From Nemertoderma westbladi (lineage: Eukaryota; Xenacoelomorpha; Nemertodermatida; Nemertodermatidae), in NCBI GenBank assembly GCA_032718475.1, contig JAUCBJ010008996.1:33496-97495 (forward strand): a stretch of DNA of 64,000 nt, written 5' to 3'. This document shows, piece by piece, positions 1 to 12,600 of the stretch. How positions within the stretch are numbered: the first letter of the stretch is position 1; each line of letters starts with the position of its first letter. The notes under the pieces are model-generated. The model ran no database searches and was not told the origin of the DNA. It saw only the letters and a program-made list of their open reading frames with translations. The translations under genes were made by a program, and so were the position numbers.

Positions 1-129
1 TGCTTGACATTACACTTATTATTATACACTAATACACCATGACCCGTAATATAGTGTCATTTTCTGATGACACGGACCCCCCCCCCCCCCAAATTTTTCT
101 ACAAATCCTTATCATATTGCTTGAACTTT

Positions 130-828
130 CAAACACAACTAGTTCAACTCACCGTGGTTGTTACCACGAAGCCGGAATTTTCGATTTTGCCTTTAAATTT
201 TATTTATAAGCGTTTTAAAAAAGTGTCTTTTGCGAAAACGCACCCTCAGTATCGTGACCATTCTTCGCATTAGTCGTAACTTTTTCATATCATTAAAAAG
301 CTCGCGTTGCAAGGATTCCAAATATGAAACAATATCTGAATTTCGTTGAGAAACAACTGAGATATTGGCGTTCAAAGATCGCAAGAATTATTGTTCGCTG
401 AAGGCCATTTATTAAATTTAATAAATACACAATATTCTAGAACGTGTTATTTATTTTATGAGTTGGTTGGCAACAGCCAATAAATCTATTGCGTAGCTAT
501 TCAGACTTAAACAAAATGTTCCAGAACATTGTGTATTTATTAAATGGAATAAATGGCCTTCAGCGAACGATAATTCTTGCAATATTTGAACGCCAATATC
601 TCAGTTGTTTCTCAACGTAATTCAGATATTGTTACATATTTGGAATCCTTGCAACGCAAGCTTTTTAATGATATGAATTACGACTAATGTGAAGAATGGC
701 TACGATACAGAGGGTGCGATTTCGCAAAAGACACTTTTTTAAAACGCTTATAAATAAAATTTGAAGGCGAAATCGAAAATTCCGGCTTCATGGGGTCATC
801 GACGGTGAGTTGAACTAGTGGTGTTTCA
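130..828. repeat. foldback element with arms of about 310 bp
   Basis: Bases about 130-441 are repeated in inverted orientation at about 519-828, with a spacer of about 78 bp. Landmarks present in both arms are the words ACTAGTTCAACTCACCG, GGCCTTCAGCGAACG and ATTTGGAATCCTTGCA. Arm identity is high but not perfect. A C-run at 80-91 and flanking words near 30-60 (ACACCATG, ATATAGTGTCA) match a second copy in opposite orientation at about 48,880-48,970, so the family is dispersed and the full element may start near base 30. No transposase is present, so it would be non-autonomous. The short open frames at 67-273 and 193-384 lie inside the arms and are not genes. Confidence 0.8.
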
Positions 829-1121
829 ACATACACACCAATACCCAGCCATGAATGCGTTGTCTACTGTTAGTAACAGAAAAGCACAACTACTGCAAAA
901 CAAGTATAATAATTGAGCATTTTGAACACCAAATTTCTATACATTTAATGAACCACTTTAAACACCAAAGTTCTTTATAGTGATAGTGAAGCATTATGAC
1001 AACAAAAATCATATGTACTGTAACAGGTGTAGCGATGTAACTGATCTGCACAAAGAAACAAAATAAACCGGTCACCAAGTTATCTATCACCATGAGCTCA
1101 TGACCAACAGAATATATACAA

Positions 1122-1829
1122 TTAGACGTAGCAGACTATGTCACTAACAGTCTCACTGTAGATAACCTCATTGGACGAACCGGTATCCCCAACCTGAACT
1201 TTCGTGATGGGCAGCAACTTCTTATCTTCAACAACAACGGTCTCGAGGCATTCAGGAGCGCTCTGATTGCACTTTGTATTGGTCCCGACATTGAATGGAT
1301 GCTGGCTACCATCACGATCGACAAAACACAGATCGGGGCTGTAGATGTATTGGGTTGAGTTGAGGTGGTAACAGTTTGGATGCAGCGGTCTGCTTCGTCT
1401 ATCAGCCGACGCACTTCCGCATCGCCCTGCTCGTAACTCACTTTGATATCATAACCGCACTTGGCTTCGGGTCCACTTGGTCCAACCTTCTCACTTACAA
1501 ATGTCGCAGGAATAGTAAATTTCCCTTTAGGAATAAAATAATCACAACAGAATAATCAAAACATAAAAACAAATATAATTTCACTATGAAATTATGTGGC
1601 CAGTATACAATCATTGTTGAGCAGTTGTTCAAAATTAGCTTCGAGAACTCCAGGTATTCAGAAATTGAATCACCCTCGTTCTTAACAGTTGTACGGTGCG
1701 AAAAAACTAACCTTTAACGCATTCTTTACAAGACAACCGACAATTCTTAAGCATGTATAAAGGATTTTTCTCACATTGATCACGGGCCGCCCAAGCAGGG
1801 CAATTTGAATTTGATATCTTCACAAATTT
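1122..1829 (-). CDS. two 3' exons of a ShKT-domain, cysteine-rich, probably secreted protein
   Basis: Exon 1829-1712 has an acceptor (TTAATTACAG) and a donor (AAAG|GTTAGT). Its 39 codons contain six cysteines in the ShKT pattern, including the W-A and NP-x-YM words typical of the domain: NCPAWA, then QCEKNPLYM, then NCRLSCKEC. It ends in phase 1. The next exon begins at 1524 after CCTAAAG with two bases, so the phases match. It reads on through GKFTIPATFVSEKVG and a CGYDIK word. At about 1380-1410 the plausible frame changes by one base, and the second frame, rich in C, N and D, runs to a TAA at 1124-1122. I infer a single-base deletion, or an assembly error, there. ShKT domains occur in metalloproteases, peroxidases and secreted proteins of many animals as well as in toxins, so the domain alone does not give a function. 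Upstream exons are not identified; a CCP-like exon at about 8.5-8.7 kb on the same strand is a possible partner. Confidence 0.55.
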
Positions 1830-2000
1830 CTGTAATTAAATTAAAATATAGTAAGGTTAGTATGGTAATTTTATTTAGACCGTAGATCGTAAAAACAGAT
1901 GTAAACCCAGGACAGTAAGTTATACAATAAATCTAGTTCGGAGAAATATAAGGTAGATGACAACAATCAAATAATTGTAGTAATGCCTCAAAATAATATA

Positions 2001-3146
2001 CACGAAGTGGGGCCTTCGCGCAGCACGTGACTTAATTATACTTAGTTATACATTTCGCCCTCTAGCGGCAGACTGGAGGACTCCAGACCGTTTACTGCCC
2101 ACCAAAGACTCAGGCCGACTTCTACTACATATCTGCTACGTTTCAGCTTGAACGGATCATAAATAACGAGATGGGAGAAAGATTTCACTTTCAAACATTT
2201 CGCCCTCTAGCGGCAGACTGAAGAACTGCACACGGATTAGCCTTCAATTCAATTCAATTCAATTCCTTCTTTCAAAGTCACAGCTAATGGTCTAGTACAT
2301 ATCTGCCAAATTTCAGCATAAATGGATTAAAAGCAAAGAAATGGGAGGACATTTAACGTTTAGACATGTGGCCCTCTAGCAGGAGACTATTGCTCTGATG
2401 CTGTCTGAAAGTCTCTCAAACGTCTCAACTTTAGCTCATATTGATACCTACAAATTTTCAACTTGGCAGCTTTAAATCCGACAAAGTTATTAGCATGTCA
2501 AAATCGTAACGACGACAACGATTTCACTTTCAGACCTTTGGCCCTCTAGCGGCAGACTGGAGAACTGCAGATGGATTCGCCTCCTTTGAAAGTCACAGCT
2601 AATGGTCTAATACATATCTGCCAAGTTTCAGCTTAAACGGATTAAAAGCAAAGAAATGGGAGGGCATTTAATGTTTAGACATGTGGCCCTCTAGCGGGAG
2701 ACCATTGCACTGATGGTGTCTGAAAGTCTCTCAAAAATCTCAACTTTTGCTCATATTGATACCTACAAATTTTCAACTTGGCAGCTTTAAATCCGACAAA
2801 GTTATTAGCATGTCAAAATCGTAACGACGACAACGATTTCACTTTCAGACCTTTGGCCCTCTAGCGGCAGACTGGAGAACTGCAGATGGATTCGCCTCCT
2901 TTGAAAGTCACAGCTAATGGTCTAATACATATCTGCCAAGTTTCAGCTTAAACGGATTAAAAGCAAAGAAATGGGAGGGCATTTAATGTTTAGACATGTG
3001 GCCCTCTAGCGGGAGACCATTGCACTGATGGTGTCTGAAAGTCTCTCAAAAATCTCAACTTTTGCTCATATTGATACCTACAAATTTTTAACTTGGCAGC
3101 TTTAAATCCGACAAAGTTATTAGCATGTCAAAATCGTAACGACGAC

Positions 3147-3185
<39 letters not shown>

Positions 3186-3287
3186 AACGACGACGACGAC
3201 GACGACGACAACTATTTGCATAAATTGACCCACCCCCTAACAGTGTCAATTCGCTAAGGCTCCGCCAACTTCGTGGCTCGCCCCACA
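2001..3287. repeat. interspersed repeat, copy 1, with internal 315-bp duplication and (ACG)n tract
   Basis: It starts with CACGAAGTGGGGCCTTCGCG and ends with the block GGCTCCGCCAACTTCGTGG...CGCCCCACA. The word CCCTCTAGCGG recurs throughout. A unit of 315 bp (starts at 2539 and 2854) is tandemly duplicated, and an (ACG/ACA)n microsatellite lies at 3137-3210. The same ends bound the copy at 3574-4091. No coding capacity. Superfamily not determined. Confidence 0.7.
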
Positions 3288-3573
3288 GAAATTAAACATA
3301 ATAATACGTGATGTAGTATTGATGCATAGCTACATAGCTAACATGTTCCAGTATAAAAATTAATGAAATATATATTATTTCATATTTTATGATTTTTGTC
3401 ACTATTTTGCGATGCCGACATAGTGGTGTGAAGAACTTTTAGCCACAAGAAATGAAAAAATGGTGTTATTGCAGACGTTTCAATAAACAATGTTTATCTT
3501 TCTCAATGCAGGCTGACAGGTACACTAAATAATACTGAAATCAGGGTACTGAAGTACCGGTACATAATGTAGA

Positions 3574-3959
3574 CACGAAGTGGGGACTTCGCGCAGCACG
3601 AAGTTGGCGGAGCCTTAGCGAATTGACACGGTTAGGGGGTAGGTCAATTTATGCAAATAGTCACGTTGGCCCTCTAGCGGCAGACTGGAGAACTGCAGAT
3701 GGATTCGCCTCCTTTGAAAGTCACAGCTAATGGTCTAATACATATCTGCCAAGTTTCAGCTTAAACGGATTAAAAGCAAAGAAATGGGAGGGCATTTAAT
3801 GTTTAGACATGTGGCCCTCTAGCGGGAGACCATTGCACTGATGGTGTCTGAAAGTCTCTCAAAAATCTCAACTTTTGCTCATATTGATACCTACAAATTT
3901 TCAACTTGGCAGCTTTAAATCCGACAAAGTTATTAGCATGTAAAAATCGTAACGACGAC

Positions 3960-3991
<32 letters not shown>

Positions 3992-4091
3992 CAACGACGA
4001 CGACGACGACGACAACTATTTGCATAAATTGACCCACCCCCTAACAGTGTCAATTCGCTAAGGCTCCGCCAACTTCGTGGCTCGCCCCACA
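3574..4091. repeat. interspersed repeat, copy 2 of the (ACG)n-containing family
   Basis: It has the same start and the same end block as the copy at 2001-3287. In this copy the end block (GCCAACTTCGTGG, CTAAGGCTCC) also appears inverted at 3595-3660 near the left end, so the element has terminal inverted repeats of about 75 bp. It contains one 315-bp unit and an (ACG)n tract at 3952-4012. The start word CTTCGCGCAGCACG is shared with the satellite at 32.8-34.9 kb. Confidence 0.7.
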
Positions 4092-4206
4092 ATAAACAGT
4101 AATATACTGTGTAACAAAAATTTTACAGGATTGAAATTTTTAGTTCAAAAATACAAAATTGCAATATGAAGTAAAATTTTTTTTAAAAATCAAACAGTCT
4201 ATTAAG

Positions 4207-7200
4207 ACTAAAGATAGCGATAGCAGGAAGCCAACATTGTTGAATTGAGTTAGCGATAGCAGGAAGCCATCATTGTTGAATAGTGTTAGCGATAGCAGGA
4301 AGCCAACATTGTTGAATAGAGTTAGCGATAGCAGGAAGCCAACACATTGTTGAATAGAGTTAGCGATAGCAGGAAGCCAACATTGCTGAATAGAGTTAGC
4401 GATAGCAGGAAGCCAACGTTGTTGAATAGAGTTAGCGATAGCAGGAAGCCAACATTGTTGAATAGAGTTAGCGATAGCAGGAAGCCAACACATTGTTGAA
4501 TAGAGTTAGCGATAGCAGGAAGCCAACATTGTTGAATAGAGTTAGCAATAGCAGGAAGCCAACATTGTTGAATAGAGTTAGCGATAGCAGGAAGCCAACA
4601 TTGTTGAATAGAGTTAGCGATAGCAGGAAGCCAAAATTGTTGAATAGAGTTAGCGATAGCAGGAAGCCAACATTGTTGAATAGAGTTAGCGATAGCAGGA
4701 AGCCAACATTGTTGAATAGAGTTAGCGATAGCAGGAAGCCAACATTGTTGAATAGAGTTAGCGATAGCAGGAAGCCAACATTGTTGAATAGAGTTAGCGA
4801 TAGCAGGAAGCCAACATTGTTGAATAGAGTTAGCGATAGCAGGAAGCCAACATTGTTGATTAGAGTTAGCGATAGCAGGAAGCCAACATTGTTGAATAGA
4901 GTTAGCGATAGCAGGAAGCCAACATTGCTGATTAGAGTTAGCGATAGCAGGAAGCCAACATTGTTGAATAGAGTTAGCGATAGCAGGAAGCCAACATTGT
5001 TGAATAGAGTTAGCGATAGCAGGAAGCCAACATTGTTGATTAGAGTTAGCGATAGCAGGAAGCCAACGTTGTTGAATAGAGTTAGCGATAGCAGTAAGCC
5101 AACATTGTTGAATAGAGTTAGCGATAGCAGGAAGCCAACAATGTTGAATAGAGTTAGCGATAACAGGAAGCCAACATTGTTGAATAGAGTTAGCGATAGC
5201 AGGAAGCCAACATTGTTGAATAGAGTTAGCGATAGCAGGAAGCCAACATTGTTGAATAGAGTTAGCGATAGCAGGAAGCCAAAATTGTTGAATAGAGTTA
5301 GCGATAGCAGGAAGCCAACATTGTTGAATAGAGTTAGCGATAGCAGGAAGCCAAAGTTGTTGAATAGAGTTAGCGATATCAGGAAGCCAACATTGTTGAA
5401 TAGAGTTAGCGATAGCAGGAAGCCAAAATTGTTGAATAGAGTTAGCGATAGCAGGAAGCCAACATTGTTGAATAGAGTTAACGATAGCAGGAAGCCAAAA
5501 TTGTTGAATAGAGTTAGCGATAGCAGGAAGCCAACATTGTTGAATAGAGTTAGCGATAGCAGGAAGCCAACATTGTTGAATAGAGTTAGCGATAGCAGTA
5601 AGCCAACATTGTTGAATAGAGTTAGCGATAGCAGTAAGCCAACATTGTTGAATAGAGTTAGCGATAGCAGGAAGCCAACATTGTTGAATAGAGTTAGCGA
5701 TAGCAGGAAGCCAACATTGTTGAATAGAGTTAGCGATAGCAGGAAGCCAACATTGTTGAATAGAGTTAGCGATAGCAGGAAGCCAACATTGTTGAATAGA
5801 GTTAGCGATAGCAGGAAGCCAACATTGTTGAATAGAGTTAGCGATAGCAGGAAGCCAACATTGTTGAATAGAGTTAGCGATAGCAGGAAGCCAACATTGT
5901 TGAATAGAGTTAGCGATAGCAGGAAGCCAACATTGTTGAATAGAGTTAGCGATAGCAGTAAGCCAACATTGTTGAATAAAGTTAGCGATAGCAGGAAGCC
6001 AACATTGTTGAATAGAGTTAGCGATAGCAGGAAGCCAACATTGTTGAATAGAGTTAGCGATAGCAGGAAGCCAACATTGTTGAATAGAGTTAGCGATCGC
6101 AGGAAGCCAACATTGTTGAATAGAGTTAGCGATAGCAGGACGCCAAAATTGTTGAATAGAGTTAGCGATAGCAGGAAGCCAAAATTGTTGAATAGAGTTA
6201 GCGATAGCAGGAAGCCAACATTGTTGAATAGTGTTAGCGATAGCAGGAAGCCAACATTGTTGAATAGAGTTAGCGATAGCAGGAAGCCAAAATTGTTGAA
6301 TAGAGTTAGCGATAGCAGGAAGCCAACATTGTTGAATAGAGTTAGCGATAGCAGGAAGCCAACATTGTTGAATATAGTTAGCGATAGCAGGAAGCCAACA
6401 TTGTTGAATAGAGTTAGCGATAGCAGGAAGCCAACATTGTTGAATAGAGTTAGCGATAGCAGGAAGCCAACGTTGTTGAATAGAGTTAGCGATAGCAGGA
6501 AGCCAACATTGTTGAATAGAGTTAGCGATAGCAGGAAGCCAACATTGTTTAATAGTGTCAGCGATAGCAAGAAGCCAACATTGTTGAATAGAGTTAGCGA
6601 TAGAAGGAAGCCAACATTGTTGAATAGAGTTAGCGATAGCAGGAAGCCAACATTGTTGAATAGAGTTAGCGATAGCAGGAAGCCAACGTTGTTAAATAGA
6701 GTTAGCGATAGCAGGAAGCCAACATTGTTGAATAGAGTTAGCGATAGAAGGAAGCCAACATTGTTGAATAGTGTTAGCGATAGCAGGAAGCCAACATTGT
6801 TGAATAGAGTTAGCGATAGCAGGAAGCCAACATTGTTGAATAGAGTTAGCGATAGCAGGAAGCCAACATTGTTGAATAGAGTTAGCGATAGCAGGAAGCC
6901 AACATTGTTGAATAGAGTTAGCGATAGCAGGAAGCCAAAATTGTTGAATAGAGTTAGCGATAGCAGGAAGCCAACATTGTTGAATAGAGTTAGCGATAGC
7001 AGGAAGCCAACATTGTTGAATAGAGTTAGCGATAGCAGGAAGCCAACATTGTTGAATAGAGTTAGCGATAGCAGGAAGCCAACATTGTTGAATAGAGTTA
7101 GCGATAGCAGGAAGCCAAAATTGTTGAATAGAGTTAGCGATAGCAGGAAGCCAACATTGTTGAATAGAGTTAGCGATAGCAGGAAGCCAACATTGTTGAA

Positions 7201-8180
7201 TAGAGTTAGCGATAGCAGGAAGCCAAAATTGTTGAATAGAGTTAGCGATAGCAGGAAGCCAAAATTGTTGAATAGAGTTAGCGATAGCAGGAAGCCAACA
7301 TTGTTGAATAGAGTTAGCGATAGCAGGAAGCCAACATTGTTGAATAGAGTTAGCGATAGCAGGAAGCCAAAATTGTTGAATAGAGTTAGCGATAGCAGGA
7401 AGCCAACATTGTTGAATAGAGTTAGCGATAGAAGGAAGCCAACATTGTTGAATAGAGTTAGCGATAGCAGGAAGCCAACATTGTTGAATAGAGTTAGCGA
7501 TAGCAGGAAGCCAACATTGTTGAATAGAGTTAGCGATAGCAGGAAGCCAAAATTGTTGAATAGAGTTAGCGATAGCAGGAAGCCAACATTGTTGAATAGA
7601 GTTAGCGATAGCAGGAAGCCAACATTGTTGAATAGAGTTAGCGATAGCAGGAAGCCAACATTGTTGAATAGAGTTAGCGATAGCAGGAAGCCAACATTGT
7701 TGAATAGAGTTAGCGATAGCAGGAAGCCACAATTGTTGAATAGAGTTAGCGATAGCAGGAAGCCAACATTGTTGAATAGAGTTAGCGATAGCAGGAAGCC
7801 AACATTGTTGAATAGAGTTAGCGATAGCAGGAAGCCAAAATTGTTGAATAGAGTTAGCGATAGCAGGAAGCTAAAATTGTTGAATAGAGTTAGCGATAGC
7901 AGGAAGCCAACATTGTTGAATAGAGTTAGCGATAGCAGGAAGCCAACATTGTTGAATAGAGTTAGCGATAGCAGGAAGCCAAAATTGTTGAATAGAGTTA
8001 GCGATAGCAGGAAGCCAACATTGTTGAATAGAGTTAGCGATAGAAGGAAGCCAACATTGTTGAATAGTGTTAGCGATAGCAGGAAGCCAACATTGTTGAA
8101 TAGAGTTAGCGATAGCAGGAAGCCAAAATTGTTGAATAGAGTTAGCGATAGCAGGAAGCCAACATTGTTGAATAGAGTGA
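4207..8180. repeat. 36-bp minisatellite, about 110 units
   Basis: The unit is built on GTTAGCGATAGCAGGAAGCC followed by AACATTGTTGAATAGA, 36 bp in total, repeated without interruption. Most units are identical or differ at one base, chiefly C/A in AACATTG versus AAAATTG. Two units near 4344 and 4488 carry a CA insertion (38 bp). Because 36 is a multiple of three and the consensus lacks stops in some frames, open frames longer than 1,250 codons exist on both strands. I regard these as by-products of the repeat, not genes. Confidence 0.95.
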
Positions 8181-8216
8181 CTGTGTCTGTGTGTGTCTTT
8201 GTCATCGGCTCAGATA

Positions 8217-8445
8217 GGGGTGACTTTCGACTCAATAAAAATTCATCCCTTTCCAGGGGGAATTCGACGCAAATAACAGATTCTCAAAGATAAAACTGTA
8301 ACCTGTTCTATTGTGTTTAGTTTATTGTTTTGGTTAAAATATTGTTCCACTCTAACCTGCTCCTTTCCCTAAATTGAGAATTTAACATTGAGGCGGGATA
8401 TTAATTCGCCAAGGCGGGTTTTGCGTCCAGTTTCACCCCCACCCC
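8217..8445 (+). mobile_element. G-run/C-run-ended element, copy 1 (carries the core block)
   Basis: It begins with GGGG then TGACTTTCGAC, and ends in CCCCCACCCC. It aligns over its whole length with the reverse complement of 42177-42475: shared landmarks in order are ACGCAAATAACAG, AACTGTAA(C/T)CTGTTCTATT, TTAGTTTATTGTTTTGGTT, TAACCTGCTC, GAGAATTTAACATTGAGG and GGGATATTAATTCGC. It directly abuts the end of the 36-bp array. No coding capacity. Confidence 0.75.
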
Positions 8446-8490
8446 TGTCTCATAAATAATATACGAAATTATTTCGTAGTAAAACAAGAA

Positions 8491-8697
8491 ACCACCTACT
8501 AAATATGCATAACACAAAACGTCGCAGCCCAACTGGTAGCCAACGGTTACCATCACAAGTTCTGCTCGTCAAGAAATTGCTGGATATCGAGCCCACTATG
8601 TGTTTGCAATTGGTGTGATAACTCGTGTTCGGAAACCCACTATTACAAGACATGTCCCAAACTGCCGAAACTAAGTACACCGTTGAGACAAGCCTTT
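8491..8697 (-). CDS. possible isolated exon resembling part of a CCP/sushi module
   Basis: The minus-strand frame holds SCNSGF and, 30 residues later, TCDGNRW, words reminiscent of the second half of a CCP module, and is flanked by a possible acceptor (TTTTGAGAG) and donor (TTAG|TAGGTG). The first CCP cysteine is not clear and the frame is short. If real it could belong to the minus-strand ShKT gene at 1.1-1.8 kb, with the minisatellite inside an intron. Weak call. Confidence 0.22.
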
Positions 8698-8707
8698 TAC
8701 CTCTCAA

Positions 8708-9690
8708 AATTATAATTGTAATAAATTATTTAATTTTAAATTGCTTTTATCCCGCTTGTATCCCATGTAGTAAATAAACTTAAACTTATCAACTTAACTT
8801 AACTAACACTTTTATAAAAAAAATTGATTTATATATATGCAATGTTTCCTGAGTTTCCTGGTTTTACTTATTTATATCTATTGGTGTTTTTACCGATTTA
8901 TTATAATTAGAAATAAATATATGCCCCTATGGGGCGCTTGCTTCTTCTTTCATAACATAAAATAACAAAATATTAACGAGGGTCAGTTTTTCTACCAGAC
9001 AAAACCCCGATCACTACCCTAATTAATATAATTATAATTATTTTAATTTGGTAATTAGCTTGCTCCATGATGCAACCCCTGGCAATGCCTACTGGTTCAT
9101 CTCACAACTCCATGTAACTATTAAATATATTATAAACTTTCGGAGCGTTGTAGAACACCTAATGTTTCATTTTAGCACAGATTACCGCCTTTGACTTATT
9201 TACTTCACTGAAAAGTTCCACGTTACAATAAATTACTAATGAGATAAATTAATTGTTAATAAGGAATTATACTACAATAAACAGTAGGCCTACCTGATCT
9301 GGAAGTAGAACATATGATAACAAGTATCAGTGACGTTATTGATAACTTCGTCATCTCGACTTGTGATTATGTAACCTGATGAGATTGAAAAAAAATTAAT
9401 TTTAATTTAAATATTAATAAGATTTTGGGGGTTAACATTCATTTCCAGTAATATTTAAGTTCCCCCGATTTCTGTACTGTATGTATCAACCTTTGAAATA
9501 ATTATTTTCAACCTAAAATTCATTGTATCTTCCTACAGTATGTTCCTTGGTCACTGAAGCATATTTATATTTAAAACCATATTATATAGTAACCATTGAA
9601 ACCACCAATACTTCTTGATAACAATGTAGACATTGTTACGGAGCCTATGAAGGAAGAGAGACCAAGCAGTGTGACAGCATTTCTGATCAC
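8708..9690. other. AT-rich intergenic or intronic DNA, nothing recognised
   Basis: No convincing reading frame, RNA gene or repeat longer than simple AT-rich words is visible here. Confidence 0.6.
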
Positions 9691-12600
9691 AGTGAAAAAG
9701 AAACCACAGAAATGACAGCATTTCCGATCAAAGTGAAAAAGAACCCACAGAAATGACAGCATTTCTGAGGGAAGTGAAAAGAACCCACATATGACAGCAT
9801 TTCTGAGGCAAGAGAAAAGAACCCACAGAAATGACAGTTATGATCGAAGTGAAAAGAAAAAGAACCCACAGAAATGACAGTATTTCTGATCGAAGTGAAA
9901 AAGAAACCACAGAAATGACAGCATTTCTGAGGGTAGTGAAAAAGAACCCACATAAATGGCATTTATGATCCAAGTGAAAAGAAAAAGAACCCACAGAAAT
10001 GACAACATTTCAGAGGCAAGTGAAACAGAACCCACAGAAATGACAGCATTTCTGATGGAATTGAAAAAGAAACCACATAAATGGCATTTATGATTGAAGT
10101 GAAACAGAACCCGCAGAAATAACAGCATTTCTGAGGGTAGTGAAAAATAACCCACAGAAATGACAGAATTTCTGATGGAAGTGAAAAAGAACCCACAGAA
10201 ATGACAGCATTTCAGAGGCAAGTGAAACAGAACCCACAGAAATGACAGCATTTCTGATGGAATTGAAAAAGAAACCACATAAATGGCATTTATGATTGAA
10301 GTGAAACAGAACCCGCAGAAATAACAGCATTTCTGAGGGAAGTGAAAAAGCACCCACAGATATGACAGCATTTCTGATGGAAGTGAAAAAGAAACCACAT
10401 AAATGGCATTTATGATTAAAGTGAAACAGAACCCACAGAAATGACAGCATTTCTGTGGGTAGTGAAAAAGAACCCACAGAAATGACAACATTTCTGATCG
10501 AAGTGAAAAAGAAACCATATAAATGGCATTTCTGATGGAAGTGAAAAAGAAATAAAGAACCCACAGAAATGACAGCATTTCTGAGGGTAGTGAAAAAGAG
10601 CCCACAGAAATAACAGCATTTCTGATGGAAGTGAAAAAGAAACCACATAAATGGCATTTATGATTGAAGTGAAACAGAACCCACAGAAATGGCAGCATTT
10701 CTGAGGCAAGTGAAAAAGAACCCACAGAAATGACAGCATTTCTGAGGGTCGTGAAAAAGAACCCACAGAAATGACAGCATTTCTGATGGAAGTGAAACAG
10801 AACCCACAGAAATGACAGCATTTCTGAGGGAAGTGAAAAGAACCCACATATATGACAGCATTTCTGATGGAAGTGAAAAAGAAACCATATAAATGGCATT
10901 TATGATTGAAGTGAAACAGAACCCACAGAAATGACAGCATTTCTGTGGGTAGTGAAAAAGAACCCACAGAAATGACAACATTTCTGATCGAAGTGAAAAA
11001 GAAACCATATAAATGGCATTTCTGATGGAAGTGAAAAAGAAACCACATAAATGGCATTTATGATTGAAGTAAAAAAGAACCCACAGAAATGACAGCATTT
11101 CTGAGGGTAGTGAAAAAGAAAACCACAAAAATAACAGCATTTCTGAGGGTAGTGAAAAAGAACCCACAGAAATGACAGCATTTCTGAGGCAAGAAAAAAA
11201 GAAACCACATAAATGGCATTTATGATTGAAGTGAAACAGAACCCATAGAAATGACAGCATTTCTGAGGCAAGAGAAAAAGAACCCACAGAAATGACAGCC
11301 TTTCTGAGGGTCGTGAAAAAGAACCCACAGAAATGACAGCATTTCTGATGGAAGTGAAAAAGAAACCACATAAATGGCATTTATGATTGAAGTGAAACAG
11401 AACCCACAGAAATGATAGCATTTCTGAGGCAAGAAAAAAAGAAACCACATAAATGGCATTTATGATTGAAGTGAAAAAGAACCCACAGAAATGACAGCAT
11501 TTCTGAGGGTAGTGAAAAAGAACCCACAGAAATGACAGCATTTCTGAGGCAAGAAAAAAAGAAACCACATAAATGGCATTTATGATTGAAGTGAAAAAGA
11601 ACCCACAGAAATGACAGCATTTCTGAGGGTAGTGAAAAAGAACCCACAGAAATGACAGCCTTTCTGAGGGTAGTGAAAAAGAAAACCACAAAAATGACAG
11701 CATTTCTGAGGGTCGTGAAAAAGAACCCACAGAAATGACAGCATTTCTGATGGAAGTGAAAAAGAAACCACATAAATGGCATTTATGATTGAAGTGAAAC
11801 AGAACCCACAGAAATGACAGCATTTCTGAGGCAAGAAAAAAAGAAACCACATAAATGGCATTTATGATTGAAGTGAAAAAGAACCCACAGAAATGACAGC
11901 ATTTCTGAGGGTAGTGAAAAAGAACCCACAGAAATGACAGCCTTTCTGAGGGTAGTGAAAAAGAAAACCACAAAAATGACAGCATTTCTGAGGGTAGTGA
12001 AAAAGAACCCACAGAAATGACAGCATTTCTGATGGAAGTGAAAAAGAAACCACATAAATGGCATTTATGATTGAAGTGAAAAAGAACCCACAGAAATGAC
12101 AGCATTTCTGAGGGTAGTGAAAAAGAACCCACAGAAATGACAGCCTTTCTGAGGGTAGTGAAAAAGAAAACCACAAAAATGACAGCATTTCTGAGGGTAG
12201 TGAAAAAGAACCCACAGAAATGACAGCCTTTCTGAGGGTAGTGAAAAAGAAAACCACAAAAATGACAGCATTTCTGAGGGTAGTGAAAAAGAACCCACAG
12301 AAATGACAGCATTTCTGATGGAAGTGAAAAAGAAACCACATAAATGGCATTTATGATTGAAGTGAAACAGAACCCACAGAAATGACAGCATTTCTGAGGC
12401 AAGAAAAAAAGAAACCACATAAATGGCATTTATGATTGAAGTGAAACAGAACCCACAGAAATGACATCATTTCTGAGGCAAGAGAAAAAGAACCCACAGA
12501 AATGACAGCCTTTCTGAGGGTAGTGAAAAAGAAAACCACAAAAATGACAGCATTTCTGAGGGTAGTGAAAAAGAACCCACAGAAATGACAGCATTTCTGA

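Noticed and set aside
4468-8293. Open frames of over 1,250 codons on both strands
   Set aside because: They follow exactly from the stop-free 36-bp unit; no start context, no non-repeat domain, and equal openness on both strands.
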